A stretch of 64,000 nt of DNA, taken from positions 4,259,001 through 4,323,000 of the forward strand of contig NZ_JBBOOE010000001.1 in the NCBI RefSeq assembly GCF_038002965.1, given 5' to 3'. The translations under genes were made by a program, and so were the position numbers. The notes under the pieces are model-generated. The model did not search any database. It was not told where the DNA came from and saw nothing but the letters and a program-made list of their open reading frames with translations. Of the stretch, positions 43,574-52,635 are shown piece after piece (positions within the stretch are counted from its first letter, which is position 1; each line of letters starts with the position of its first letter). The DNA is from Robertmurraya sp. FSL R5-0851 (GTDB lineage: Bacteria > Bacillota > Bacilli > Bacillales > Cytobacillaceae).

Positions 43574-45190
43574 TTAATCTACTAAATGAGCTTTACTTAT
43601 CGGGTTATTTTCAACCATTGATATTAAATCAGGAACGGAGAGATAACCGATTGAATAACGGCCTTGCTCTGGAATGTTTACTTTATATGCATACAAGGCA
43701 TCTACTACCTTACCTGGGTCAGCAGCTCTAACAATAAATCCATTTACCTGATTATGAAGATAAGGAGAAATATAAAATCTACCGCTTCTTATCTTCCCTT
43801 CCTCAAGTAGCTTTTTAAGTGCTAAGCCAGAGTTTTTGTGATCGTTATGTGTTTCATAAAAAGATAGAGTTCTATGCTCTGCTGAAGGGAATTTACTTTC
43901 AAACTCACTAATAACAGAAGCAACAGAGTCAACAGTTAATCCTCCATCAGGCAAATCATATACATGAATATTTGCTGGATTAACTCCAAGCCTAGTCATA
44001 GAGTCCTCGAATTCTCTTACTCTAGCATTTCCGAATTCTTCTGGTGTTAATTCTGGGTAAATATTCATTAAGCTTTGGAGTACCGCAGATGATCGACCAT
44101 GTGATAGTAAGACAACTTGTACATTAAATCCCTTTGCTAGATAGGATTGAATTCCAGCTCCTGTCGCTAGAACTTCATCATCTGGATGAGGAATATAAAA
44201 AACCACACTCTTTGATGTATCTTTTACTTCATAAGCTAACTTTTGATTAATAGTTGCTTGTACCTCATTTGTAAGCGCAACTTCACCACCGAGGATATAT
44301 GAATCAATGAGGAGATAATTTTTTAATGATTTCAGGGTATATTCAGGTACCATATTTGTTCGTGCAAGCACAACAGGGCTGTTCGTTTTTGCTCCTAATA
44401 CAGCACCTGAAAGTGCATCAGCAAAATTCGCCCCAGTTGCAACGTATAGGTTTGGAATCTCTTTGTAGAAGGTCTCTAATATCTTTGCAGAAGTTTCGTA
44501 TCTGTCTGCACCACTTATTCTTGTGGCTTGCAATTCTCCCTGAACTGATGGACTAACAACTACCTCTCCACCTATTACATACCTTTCTTTAGCTCTAATG
44601 GCAGTTTGTTTTGAGTTTGGTGTGAGCCCTTCTTGCCTTGTTAGTATAATCGGTGCATTTGATACTGCTGCATAAGACCCAATCGAAAGTGCATCTGGGT
44701 AATTATAACCATTTACAATAAACGCTTTTTCAAAGGTACCTAGTCTACTAGCTATTGCTTCCGACGTTTCAAATCGAGTGGCTCCAGCAATTCTTTGAGT
44801 ACTCACCCCTAAGTTCTGTTTTAAATAAACTTCAAGCTCACTTGAAACAGCATTGGGTCCACCAAGTATAATTACCTGTGTTGCACGAAGACGTTTTATT
44901 TCATTTATAGTTTCTATCGGTAACTTTGTAGGTGTTGTTAATAGAATTGGTGCATTTAATTTATGTGCTAAAGGGACACTTGCTAAAGCGTCTGGAAAAT
45001 CTAAGCCCTGAGCCAATAAAACGGTGTTAGAAGTATTCCAGCCCTGTTGAGATATCTTTACTGCTGTCTCATATCTTGTCTCACCCGAGAGGCGATATGT
45101 GTCTGCTTGTACTGGAATGGTAAGTAATATACCAAATATAAAGCTTATAAAGATTAGTAGTCTTATTTTACTATTCATGCTGTTTAACAA
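43574..45190 (-). CDS. Secreted PIG-L/LmbE deacetylase with three CWB2 repeats
   Basis: A 538-aa exported protein. A signal peptide (LLIFISFIFGILLTIPVQA) is followed by three CWB2 repeats (about 30-310): [59 protein letters not shown]. The C-terminal domain (about 320-538) is PIG-L type, with metal ligands in FYIPHPDDEVLATGAGIQSY and FYETHNDHKNSGLALKKLLE. This family removes N-acetyl groups from GlcNAc-containing molecules. Anchoring by CWB2 suggests a wall-polymer or peptidoglycan substrate; that is inference. It lies between amidase and protease genes. Confidence 0.88.
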   Translation of the reverse strand: MLNSMNSKIRLLIFISFIFGILLTIPVQADTYRLSGETRYETAVKISQQGWNTSNTVLLAQGLDFPDALASVPLAHKLNAPILLTTPTKLPIETINEIKRLRATQVIILGGPNAVSSELEVYLKQNLGVSTQRIAGATRFETSEAIASRLGTFEKAFIVNGYNYPDALSIGSYAAVSNAPIILTRQEGLTPNSKQTAIRAKERYVIGGEVVVSPSVQGELQATRISGADRYETSAKILETFYKEIPNLYVATGANFADALSGAVLGAKTNSPVVLARTNMVPEYTLKSLKNYLLIDSYILGGEVALTNEVQATINQKLAYEVKDTSKSVVFYIPHPDDEVLATGAGIQSYLAKGFNVQVVLLSHGRSSAVLQSLMNIYPELTPEEFGNARVREFEDSMTRLGVNPANIHVYDLPDGGLTVDSVASVISEFESKFPSAEHRTLSFYETHNDHKNSGLALKKLLEEGKIRSGRFYISPYLHNQVNGFIVRAADPGKVVDALYAYKVNIPEQGRYSIGYLSVPDLISMVENNPISKAHLVD

Positions 45191-45265
45191 TTTCTATTTT
45201 CCCCCCAATAATACTAACAATTTACTATTTTATCATAGTAAAACCATATAATGTTATTAAATTTC

Positions 45266-45302
45266 AAAAAAAATAGATAGTATCCATTCTGATACTATCT
45301 TC
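45266..45302 (-). terminator. Terminator after protease gene
   Basis: The minus strand has AGATAGTATC-AGAATG-GATACTATCT followed by ATTTTTTTT, a strong intrinsic terminator 8 nt after the protease stop. Confidence 0.9.
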
Positions 45303-45309
45303 AAGTCTT

Positions 45310-47805
45310 TTAGTTGATCGAAACGCCTAGTTCTTTGAGCCTATCTGAAGGGATAGCCGCATCCCCTCCAAGAATTGTAGGAGATATAACTGACCTACTA
45401 GATAGATAGTTTGCTACAGACTCTTCTTTCTTATTCGGATTTACTAAGATGATTGGTGCATTATTTTTGAGTGCTAGTCCAGCTGCTGCGACTGCATCTG
45501 GATAATCCTCTGCTGTTTGCGAAATCGAAGTACCCCTAACTAGTAGATAAGCTGATTGATTAGGTTGCACAGCTTTTATTGCATTTATATTTGTTTCATA
45601 TCTTGTAGCACCATATATTCTCGTTGTTGCCACTCCAAGACTTTTGATGGATTTCTCAACTTGGTTATTAACTGCTTTTTCCCCACCTAGTATCGTGACT
45701 TTTTTGACAGATGAAGGAAGTCTTATTGGGATACTATCCGTACGTACAAGAAAGATAGGTAACTTCTTTGTGGCCGAAATGCTTGATGCAGAAAGTGCAT
45801 CTGCTACAGTGAGACCATTAACCACTAGAGCTTCATTACTATTTAGCAAACCTGCTTTTTGGTTAATGTTATAAGCTGTTTCAAACCTATCCTTCCCGTT
45901 GATTCTCTCTACTGTTATACCCAGCCCTTTCAGCTGTTCTTCAACAGCTGTAGATATTGCAGCAGGTCCACCTAAAACATAGATCTTTGCCGCATTCAAT
46001 CTTTTGATTTCATTTAAAGTACTAGAATCTAATCGATTTGGATACGTTAAAAGTATAGGTGCCTCTTTCACTCCCACTAGACCTCCAGCAGAGAGTGCAT
46101 CTGCAGGATTATCCGCACGCGCTATAATTACAGCACGCTCTGAATGAGATAACCCATTAGGCCACCCCTCTTTAGAAATTTCTACGGCAGTATGAATTCT
46201 AGTTTCTCCATATATCCTTTTGGCTGTAGAAGTATTCACAACAAACTGGTAAGGCTCATTTGACCAACGTAAATGGTAATCAAAGATAGCAACCGAATAA
46301 TGCCCCGGGGTTGTAGAAAATTTGTAACTCTCTCCTGAACCGATATCATTATTATCAACCAATTCTTCCCACTGAATTTGTCCATTGGATTCTCTACGAA
46401 TCCACATAACGAAATCATGACTACTATGACCTTGAACTTTTAACTGAAGAGTATTATTACCAGTAACATCAAACTGATACCAATCTACATCATCTGTTAT
46501 TTGAAGGGACTCACTGTAATTTTCGTTAAAGTTAATTAGTTTTCCTGTACTAGATTCATTGCTGCTATCTCCACTTAAATCTGGTAGATTCGTTGAGAGA
46601 CTATTGACCATATTAATATTTCCAAAACCGGTTGACTGATTCCAATCTAATCCTGCTGATTTCTCTAGTAAATATTGTATTTGCGATGGACTAACTCCTG
46701 GCCTTTCACCAAGTAGTAAAGACGCAGCACCACTTATGATTGGAGCTGAAAATGAAGTGCCAGAGACAGATTTATATGTTTGATTAACTGATGTAGTTAG
46801 TATACCTTCACCCGGGGCTACGATATCTAATGCCCCACCATAGTTAGAGAAACTCGATTTTCTCCCTTGTGCATTAATACTCCCTACGCTAATAACAAAC
46901 GGGTAGGCGGCCGGGTAGCTAACGGATCTATTCTCATTTCCCGAAGCAGCAACAAGAGTAATTCCTTTTGAATAGGCGGACAAAAGTGCCTCATATTCAG
47001 CTTCATTCGGTTCAACGGATCCATAGCTCATATTAATAATATTTGCACCATTATCAATGGCATAATATATAGCATTTAATATATTTATTAATTGAATTTC
47101 TGCCCCATCACTTACTTTTAAAGGAAGAATTTTTACATTTTGATTTATCCCGGCAATCCCTGCCTGGTTGTTCGATTGACCTGCAATAATTCCAGCCACT
47201 GCAGATCCATGTCCAAGCGTATCATTCGAATTGTTAGTTTTAGACACAAAGTTATACCCGGTTAAAAGTTGATTAGCTAAATCGGGATGAGTTGTTTCTA
47301 CTCCCGAATCTATAACCGCAACCTTCACCTGTTGGTTTCCCTTAAGAAGCGACCAAGAGTTTACTATATTTGTAGATAAAAGATACGACTGCTGGGGAAA
47401 AAGAGTATCATTTGGTGTCGCTTGTTGTTCTACTAAATAGTTAGGAACTACATATTCAACATTTGGATCTTGTTCAATTTCCTTGATCTTCTTTTCAAGG
47501 TCCTCAGCTGAAGGTACTTGAACAAGAATATATCCTCTACCCTCTAACCTTTTAGTTGTAGTTTGTGAGATAAGTCCTTCATCTGTAGTTAGCATATCGT
47601 CTGATTTAATTTTTACAATAAGCTGTCGATTATGAATCTCTTGCTCACTGGTTAATGTTTTTGTTGCTTTTCTATCTTTTATGAAAAATTTCTCAAGATG
47701 CTCACTATTAGCATACACTTCAGATGTCTGTATGTTTATTAATAAGGCAAATACCGCAATAAATAAAGAAGGAATAATAAAAACTTTTCGCCAACTTTTA
47801 TACAC
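45310..47805 (-). CDS. Subtilisin-like S8 protease with PPC domain and three CWB2 repeats
   Basis: An 831-aa secreted protease. After the signal peptide lies an inhibitor-I9-like propeptide (about 60-125; QLIVKIKSDDML, EQDPNVEYVVPNYLV). The catalytic triad is visible: Asp in KVAVIDSGVETTHPDL (about 165), His in DTLGHGSAVAGIIAGQ (about 200), and Ser in VSGTSFSAPIISGAAS (about 350). A bacterial pre-peptidase-like beta domain follows (about 430-515). Three CWB2 repeats end the protein (YGETRIHTAVEISKEGWPNG, GKDRFETAYNINQKAG, YGATRYETNINAIKAVQPN). It is probably held in the wall, where it could process neighbouring autolysins. Confidence 0.93.
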   Translation of the reverse strand: MYKSWRKVFIIPSLFIAVFALLINIQTSEVYANSEHLEKFFIKDRKATKTLTSEQEIHNRQLIVKIKSDDMLTTDEGLISQTTTKRLEGRGYILVQVPSAEDLEKKIKEIEQDPNVEYVVPNYLVEQQATPNDTLFPQQSYLLSTNIVNSWSLLKGNQQVKVAVIDSGVETTHPDLANQLLTGYNFVSKTNNSNDTLGHGSAVAGIIAGQSNNQAGIAGINQNVKILPLKVSDGAEIQLINILNAIYYAIDNGANIINMSYGSVEPNEAEYEALLSAYSKGITLVAASGNENRSVSYPAAYPFVISVGSINAQGRKSSFSNYGGALDIVAPGEGILTTSVNQTYKSVSGTSFSAPIISGAASLLLGERPGVSPSQIQYLLEKSAGLDWNQSTGFGNINMVNSLSTNLPDLSGDSSNESSTGKLINFNENYSESLQITDDVDWYQFDVTGNNTLQLKVQGHSSHDFVMWIRRESNGQIQWEELVDNNDIGSGESYKFSTTPGHYSVAIFDYHLRWSNEPYQFVVNTSTAKRIYGETRIHTAVEISKEGWPNGLSHSERAVIIARADNPADALSAGGLVGVKEAPILLTYPNRLDSSTLNEIKRLNAAKIYVLGGPAAISTAVEEQLKGLGITVERINGKDRFETAYNINQKAGLLNSNEALVVNGLTVADALSASSISATKKLPIFLVRTDSIPIRLPSSVKKVTILGGEKAVNNQVEKSIKSLGVATTRIYGATRYETNINAIKAVQPNQSAYLLVRGTSISQTAEDYPDAVAAAGLALKNNAPIILVNPNKKEESVANYLSSRSVISPTILGGDAAIPSDRLKELGVSIN

Positions 47806-47820
47806 CTAAATTCCTCCTAT

Positions 47821-48225
47821 CTAACTATTATTCTTTTTAACTAACTTATTAGTGTATAAAACTATTCCTTTCAAAATTAGATAAACAAAAAAGAATAAAA
47901 GAAATCCCCAAATACTAATTATTGCATCATCAAAACTCATTTCTCCTCTTCCAGTTACCTTTTGCTGGATTTCGATAGCAAACACAATAACAAGGAGAAC
48001 CGTAAATGTGTAGAAAAACGACAAAGCTGTAATACTATACTTAGAAATCACCTTAAAAACCGCATGTACAAATAAAAAACATAAAATACCTATAATTCCA
48101 AAGACCCAAAGATGTAGGTCCTTATCTGTTAAATCCCAACCAAAACTGTCAGTGATATCCATTAATAAATCATGTATTCCATTTACAATTTCAGCGATCA
48201 ATATGATAATCTCTTTCATCAACAT
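47821..48225 (-). CDS. Small polytopic membrane protein, unknown function
   Basis: A 134-aa protein with three clear membrane segments (WVFGIIGILCFLFVHAVFKV; ALSFFYTFTVLLVIVFAIEI; IISIWGFLLFFFVYLILKGI). An amphipathic N-terminal helix carries a DITDSFGWDLTDKDLH segment. I do not recognise the family with certainty. It is 15 nt upstream of the protease gene on the same strand, so it heads the leftward wall-protein unit. Confidence 0.7.
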   Translation of the reverse strand: MLMKEIIILIAEIVNGIHDLLMDITDSFGWDLTDKDLHLWVFGIIGILCFLFVHAVFKVISKYSITALSFFYTFTVLLVIVFAIEIQQKVTGRGEMSFDDAIISIWGFLLFFFVYLILKGIVLYTNKLVKKNNS

Positions 48226-48367
48226 CCCTACTTCGCACTTTTTTTCATTTTATTGTAACTTTTTAGTCCGAGCAACGTCCATTTATTAGAAATTGTAAAA
48301 TCTAGTCTAATTTTATCATTTTTTGTGGTATTCTATTATTGCTGATTTTATTTAGGAGGAGAAAAAA

Positions 48368-49309
48368 ATGAGCTCACGTTTAGATAAAAAGACAAAGACA
48401 AAGAAAAAAACTTGGGTAAAGGTACTAATTGGTGCTTTTCTTTTATTATTTATTGCCGTTGGTGCCTATGCCTTCACAGTATACAATTCTCTAACCAATG
48501 CAGTGGAAACGATGCATGCACCTATTGATCGAGAAAAATCAGAGAAGCGTGTGGAAGAGGTTGAACTCGAAAAAGCACAACCATTTTCCGTTTTACTTCT
48601 CGGGGTTGATGAAAGAGAAGGAGATAGAGGGCGTTCAGACTCTATTATCGTATTGACAGTGAATACAAATACCAACTCTGTAAAGATGCTAAGTATCCCT
48701 CGTGATACAAGAACTGAAATCGTTGGAAGAGGTACACAAGACAAGATTAACCACGCATTTGCATTTGGCGGAGTAGAAATGTCTATTGCAACAGTTGAAA
48801 ATTTCTTAGATATTCCGATTGATTATTACGTTCAGATTAATATGGAAGGCTTTAAAGACATTGTAGATGCAGTTGGTGGAGTGACGGTAGATAACGACTT
48901 AGATTTCAGTTATGAAGGTACATCTTTTCCAAAAGGACAGTTAACACTTAATGGGGAAAAAGCACTTAAATACTCTAGAATGCGTTATGAGGATCCTCGT
49001 GGAGACTTCGGAAGACAATTAAGACAGCGACAAGTTATTAAAGCCATTATTGATGAGGGAGCTAGCTTGAGCACCTTAACAAACTTCGGGAATATTTTCC
49101 AAGCTCTCGGAACAAATGTAAAAACCGATCTAACGTTTGACGAAATGGTTACCATCCAAAGTAAATACCGTTCAGCAGCCAACGAAATGGAACAATTGAC
49201 CATTGCTGGCCAAGGCGGCAAGATTGATGGTGTGTATTATTTAAATGTTCCTACTGAAGAAAAGGATAGATTACAAGGCATTTTAAAACAACACTTAGAA
49301 ATTAACTAA
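48368..49309 (+). CDS. LytR-CpsA-Psr family cell-wall polymer ligase, copy 2 (TagU-like)
   Basis: A 313-aa type II membrane protein: a Lys-rich N-terminus, one span (VLIGAFLLLFIAVGAYAFTV), then an LCP domain with QPFSVLLLGVDEREGDRGRS, MLSIPRDTRTEIVG, FAFGGVEMSIATVENFLDIP, NMEGFKDIVDAVGGVTV and SRMRYEDPRGDFGRQLRQRQ. The conserved Arg and Asp residues for the lipid pyrophosphate and Mg2+ are present. It is close to copy 1 (26662-27660) through the whole length. The start follows AGGAGGAG. It probably attaches a surface glycan to peptidoglycan. Confidence 0.94.
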   Translation: MSSRLDKKTKTKKKTWVKVLIGAFLLLFIAVGAYAFTVYNSLTNAVETMHAPIDREKSEKRVEEVELEKAQPFSVLLLGVDEREGDRGRSDSIIVLTVNTNTNSVKMLSIPRDTRTEIVGRGTQDKINHAFAFGGVEMSIATVENFLDIPIDYYVQINMEGFKDIVDAVGGVTVDNDLDFSYEGTSFPKGQLTLNGEKALKYSRMRYEDPRGDFGRQLRQRQVIKAIIDEGASLSTLTNFGNIFQALGTNVKTDLTFDEMVTIQSKYRSAANEMEQLTIAGQGGKIDGVYYLNVPTEEKDRLQGILKQHLEIN

Positions 49310-49319
49310 TGGAGCCTAA

Positions 49320-49350
49320 GAATAGGGCAGAGATATATCTCTGCCCTATT
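49320..49350. terminator. Bidirectional terminator after LCP copy 2
   Basis: AATAGGGCAGAGATA and TATCTCTGCCCTATT are perfect inverted repeats. The stop codon of the interrupted acyltransferase lies inside it, on the other strand. Confidence 0.88.
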
Positions 49351-49472
49351 TATTTGTGTATTTCTTTGGACTGCTCTTTGAACGCACGAATGATGTTTTA
49401 AACAAAAGTGATATTTGAGTTAGTATATATGAAAAAATTATTGAAAATATAAATGTTTTTGACACTCTTAAA

Positions 49473-49545
49473 TTACCGAAAGTTGACGGTATTGCCTGTC
49501 CGGAAGTGGTCGAGTATAATGTCCATGAATATATTCCGGAGAAAG
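49473..49545 (+). repeat. Left transposon end with tandem TGTCC-type repeats
   Basis: Three spaced units are seen: TTACCGAAAGTTGACGG (49473), TGTCCGGAAGTGGTCGAG (about 49497) and TGTCCATGAATA (about 49520). They match, inverted, the units at the right end, and are likely transposase binding sites. Confidence 0.62.
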
Positions 49546-49613
49546 GAAAAGACGACTCCCATAATGTATAACTGCGCCAACAGTTATACGGGAGACGTCC
49601 CACCAAAAAGTAT

Positions 49614-50172
49614 ATGGTTATTGTATCAGATTATAAGCTGATTGAAAACAATCTAACTGGAGTTTTTCGTTAGAGGTGCGGGGAGGATTCCTTCTCCATG
49701 TTGTGGGAAAGACATGTTGGTAATAGGATCTAAGAATCGTAAATCTATTGATCATTCAGGGCAGAGTAAGACCTATAACATCCGAAGACTAAGGTGCACT
49801 TGTTGCTGTACGATACATCATGAACTGCCGGATATATTAATCCCTTATAAGCGCTATGAAGCTGAATGTATTGAAAGCGTTCTCTCGAATCCATCCGACC
49901 ATACTGTTCCAGCCGATGATTCTACTCTTTCGAGATGGCATGGCTGGATTCATGAATTTGTGGATTATTGGTTGGGGTGTTTAACATCCATCATGATCAG
50001 AACCAATCAAGGAAACATCCCTCTGGATTTCTCGTCCGAAAGTTCAGGGACTGCACTTCAAAGGATAGGGCGCTTGGCAGGAGATGCCAATGGATGGCTG
50101 ACAAGAATTGTCCGGCCCATTGTAAATATTAATTTTTGGATACATACCCGTTCTGCATTCATTGTCCAATAA
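49614..50172 (+). pseudogene. DUF6431-like zinc-ribbon gene of the transposon, frameshifted
   Basis: From an ATG at 49614 one frame reads MVIVSDYKLIENNLT and then stops. A one-base shift near 49656 continues LEFFVRGAGRIPSPCCGKDM, VIGSKNRKSIDHSGQSKTYN, IRRLRCTCCCTIHHELPDIL and IPYKRY, the zinc-ribbon core (Cys pairs PCCG and CTCC) of DUF6431-type proteins found beside such transposases. It then continues to ..RSAFIVQ. The function is unknown; it may be a DNA-binding accessory. A shorter internal start (ATG 49714) would lack the first Cys pair. A sequencing error cannot be excluded. Confidence 0.62.
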
Positions 50173-50216
50173 CCCCTGATTTACACTCATGATAGACACA
50201 GAGAGGAGAGTGTATC

Positions 50217-51572
50217 ATGAGGAATCATAAGAAATCAGAAGAATTGGCAGTGCAGCGTTTTCAGCTGATATCCCCTTTATTGGCAGAAGGACTTGATGCT
50301 GGAAAATTAAAAGAGTTAAAAGAACAGATTGCGAAAGCCAATGGCCTTTCAGAAAGAACTATTAGGCGATATTTAGCTCAATTTCGTGAGGATGGATTTG
50401 GGGGATTGAAGCCACAAGGAAGAAAAGGTTCTCAAAAGTCAGAAGCTATCCCTCCTCATATATTGGAACAGGCTATTCTTCTTCGAAAAGAAGTGCCAAG
50501 CCGTAGTGTGGCACAGATTATCCAGATTCTTGAATGGGAAGAATTAGCTGAACCAGGACAAATTAAAAGATCCACACTGCAGGAAAAGCTGACTGAAAAA
50601 GGATATAGTTCGCGACATATGCGCCTATATTCTCAAACTGGAGTTGCCGCCCGACGATTTCAGAAACGGCATCGGAACCAACTTTGGCAATCAGATATCA
50701 AATATGGCCCATATTTACCTATTGGTCCAAATGGAATCAAGAAACAAGTATATCTTGTCGCTTTTATCGACGATGCCACAAGGTTAGTGGTTCATGCAGC
50801 CTTTTATCCTACTCTAGATTCAAGAATCATTGAAGATGCATTCCGACAAGCAATCCAAAAATATGGTGTTCCGGAAGCAGTGTATTTTGATAATGGAAAG
50901 CAATATAGAACCAAGTGGATGTCACGCACATGTTCCAAAATTGGCACTCGTCTTACTTACACAAGGCCTTATTCTGCCGAATCAAAAGGAAAAATTGAAA
51001 GATTTAATAGAGTTATAGATTCATTTATTAGTGAAGCTGTCATCGAAAAGCCCAATACTCTAGATCGACTGAATGAACTTTTTCAGGTGTGGTTGACAGA
51101 GTGTTATCAGAATAAGCCTCACTCTGCACTTGGGGAGAAAATTAGTCCGGAAACAGCTTTTCGTTCGGACAGGAAAGCAATTCGCTTTATCGATCCTGAT
51201 ACTTTAAGCAATGCCTTTCTTCATTGCGAAACAAGAAAAGTTGATAAGTCAGGATGCATCAGTTTCATGGATCACAAATATGAGGTGGGTTTAACATTTA
51301 TTGGACGACAGGTTGATGTTGTCTATGATCCTGCGAATATCGAGGAACTTACCATTGAGTTCGAGGGTTATACTCCTTGGAAAGCTAGAAAGCTTGTCAT
51401 TGGGGAAAGAGCTGGAAAACGGCCTGAATTACCTGAGCACCTGAAGGTGCAGAGTGTTGACTCTTCAAGACTATTAAAGGCAGCTGAACGAAAGAATCAG
51501 GAACGTCAAATCGAACAAAAACCTGCCGTAACCTTCCGTGCTGTCTGGAAGGAGGATGATTCTCGTGTTTGA
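50217..51572 (+). CDS. DDE-type integrase/transposase (Mu/TniA-like)
   Basis: A 451-aa transposase. N-terminal helix-turn-helix regions (KANGLSERTIRRYLAQFRED, VPSRSVAQIIQILEWEEL) bind the ends. The rve catalytic core shows Asp in RNQLWQSDIKYGPYLPIG, Asp in PEAVYFDNGKQYRTKW, and Glu in YSAESKGKIERFNRVIDSF. The C-terminal beta domain (CISFMDHKYEVGLTFIGRQV) is like the Mu C-terminal part. GAGAGGAGAG precedes the ATG. It overlaps the ATPase gene by 8 nt, implying coordinated production of transposase and ATPase. Confidence 0.9.
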   Translation: MRNHKKSEELAVQRFQLISPLLAEGLDAGKLKELKEQIAKANGLSERTIRRYLAQFREDGFGGLKPQGRKGSQKSEAIPPHILEQAILLRKEVPSRSVAQIIQILEWEELAEPGQIKRSTLQEKLTEKGYSSRHMRLYSQTGVAARRFQKRHRNQLWQSDIKYGPYLPIGPNGIKKQVYLVAFIDDATRLVVHAAFYPTLDSRIIEDAFRQAIQKYGVPEAVYFDNGKQYRTKWMSRTCSKIGTRLTYTRPYSAESKGKIERFNRVIDSFISEAVIEKPNTLDRLNELFQVWLTECYQNKPHSALGEKISPETAFRSDRKAIRFIDPDTLSNAFLHCETRKVDKSGCISFMDHKYEVGLTFIGRQVDVVYDPANIEELTIEFEGYTPWKARKLVIGERAGKRPELPEHLKVQSVDSSRLLKAAERKNQERQIEQKPAVTFRAVWKEDDSRV

Positions 51573-52365
51573 AACCTTTTATGAAATGGACAATACACCT
51601 TTTACCAGAGATCTACCAACAGACCAACTTTATGATTCTTCCATGATGCAAGAAATCCTTGGAAGGCTAAAATATGCAGCCGATAGACAGCTTTTTGCGG
51701 TCCTAAGTGGAGATAGTGGTACAGGAAAGACTACGACAATCCGTAAGTTTGTGAATAGATTAGATAAAGGAAAATTTCATGTCCTTTATCTATCAGATTC
51801 AAAATTAACCCCGCGCCATTTTTATAAAGGGCTATTGGAACAACTAGGCTCTGAAGCGAAGTTTTATCGAGGAGATGCGAAACGGCAGCTTCACCGAGAG
51901 ATAGAATTGATGAAAGGTATACGAGGACTCCAGCCAGTTGTAGTAGTGGATGAAGCTCACCTTCTGGACCGGGAAATGCTTGAAGAAGTTCGTTTTCTAT
52001 TAAACTTCAAAATGGATTCGCAAAGTCCGATGGCGCTTATTCTCGTCGGTCAAAGCGAGCTATGGGATCGACTTCGACTGCAATCATATGCAGCCATACG
52101 CCAAAGAATCGATATCCAATTCCAGCTAGGCCATCTCGATCGTGCTCAAGTTGAAGAATATGTATCTAGGCATCTTCGTTATGCCGGAGTTGATCAACCT
52201 ATCTTTTCTGATGGGGCGCTTGATGAAATTCATCAGTTCTCTGGTGGTGCCGCAAGGCTCATTAATAAACTTTGTACACATAGTCTTTTATATGGCTCAC
52301 AAAATGGTCGAAGAATCATTGATGATCATATGATTAAGCAAGTTATCCAGGGGGAACTTTCATGA
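51565..52365 (+). CDS. AAA ATPase of the transposon (TniB/TnsC/ExeA-like)
   Basis: A 266-aa ATPase starting at GTG (MFETFYEMDNTPFTRDLPTD) after a strong GGAAGGAGG. Walker A is VLSGDSGTGKTTTIRKFVNR, Walker B is QPVVVVDEAHLLDREMLEEV, sensor region LILVGQSELWDRLRL, and an arginine-bearing RQRIDIQFQLGHLD. The C-terminal lid reads FSGGAARLINKLCTHSLLYG. In related systems the ATPase selects the target and activates the transposase. Start moved from an upstream ATG because of the ribosome site. Confidence 0.9.
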   Translation: MFETFYEMDNTPFTRDLPTDQLYDSSMMQEILGRLKYAADRQLFAVLSGDSGTGKTTTIRKFVNRLDKGKFHVLYLSDSKLTPRHFYKGLLEQLGSEAKFYRGDAKRQLHREIELMKGIRGLQPVVVVDEAHLLDREMLEEVRFLLNFKMDSQSPMALILVGQSELWDRLRLQSYAAIRQRIDIQFQLGHLDRAQVEEYVSRHLRYAGVDQPIFSDGALDEIHQFSGGAARLINKLCTHSLLYGSQNGRRIIDDHMIKQVIQGELS

Positions 52366-52598
52366 AAAGCCGCTGGAAAGAAATGAACTACAACGCTGAG
52401 TTGGATTGTTGGGTTGTGTTTTGGGGAGATAATACAGGTTATAAAATGCGTTGCGGTGAATGGTTTGATCTCCATCTAGGAAATGGAAAGATTCTATCTT
52501 GCCGTTTGGAACTGGGTAGAGACTGGTACATCATTACTGGCAGAAATGAGATTAGGTTCTACCTTAAGAATAATGAAACGTATCACGTTGATTTGTAA
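52362..52598 (+). CDS. Small DUF5348-like protein of the transposon
   Basis: A 78-aa protein overlapping the ATPase stop (ATGA). The pattern LDCWVVFWGDNTGYKMRCGE then WFDLHLGNGKILSCRLELGR and DWYIITG resembles DUF5348 small beta proteins (GE..E..., R.E...DWY). Such genes often accompany transposase-ATPase modules. Function unknown; its coupling suggests a regulator or accessory factor. Confidence 0.65.
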   Translation: MKSRWKEMNYNAELDCWVVFWGDNTGYKMRCGEWFDLHLGNGKILSCRLELGRDWYIITGRNEIRFYLKNNETYHVDL

Positions 52599-52604
52599 GA
52601 TTCT

Positions 52605-52631
52605 AGGGGAAGCATAAAGGTGCTTCCCCTT
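52605..52631 (+). terminator. Terminator of the transposon operon
   Basis: AGGGGAAGCA-TAAAGG-TGCTTCCCCT is a perfect 10-bp stem, followed by TCATTTT. It lies 7 nt after the DUF5348-like stop and just inside the right end. Confidence 0.82.
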
Positions 52632-52635
52632 CATT

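Noticed and set aside
49714..50172. ATG at 49714 as the native start of the DUF6431-like gene
   Set aside because: It would cut off the first Cys pair (PCCG); the protein similarity continues upstream across a frameshift.
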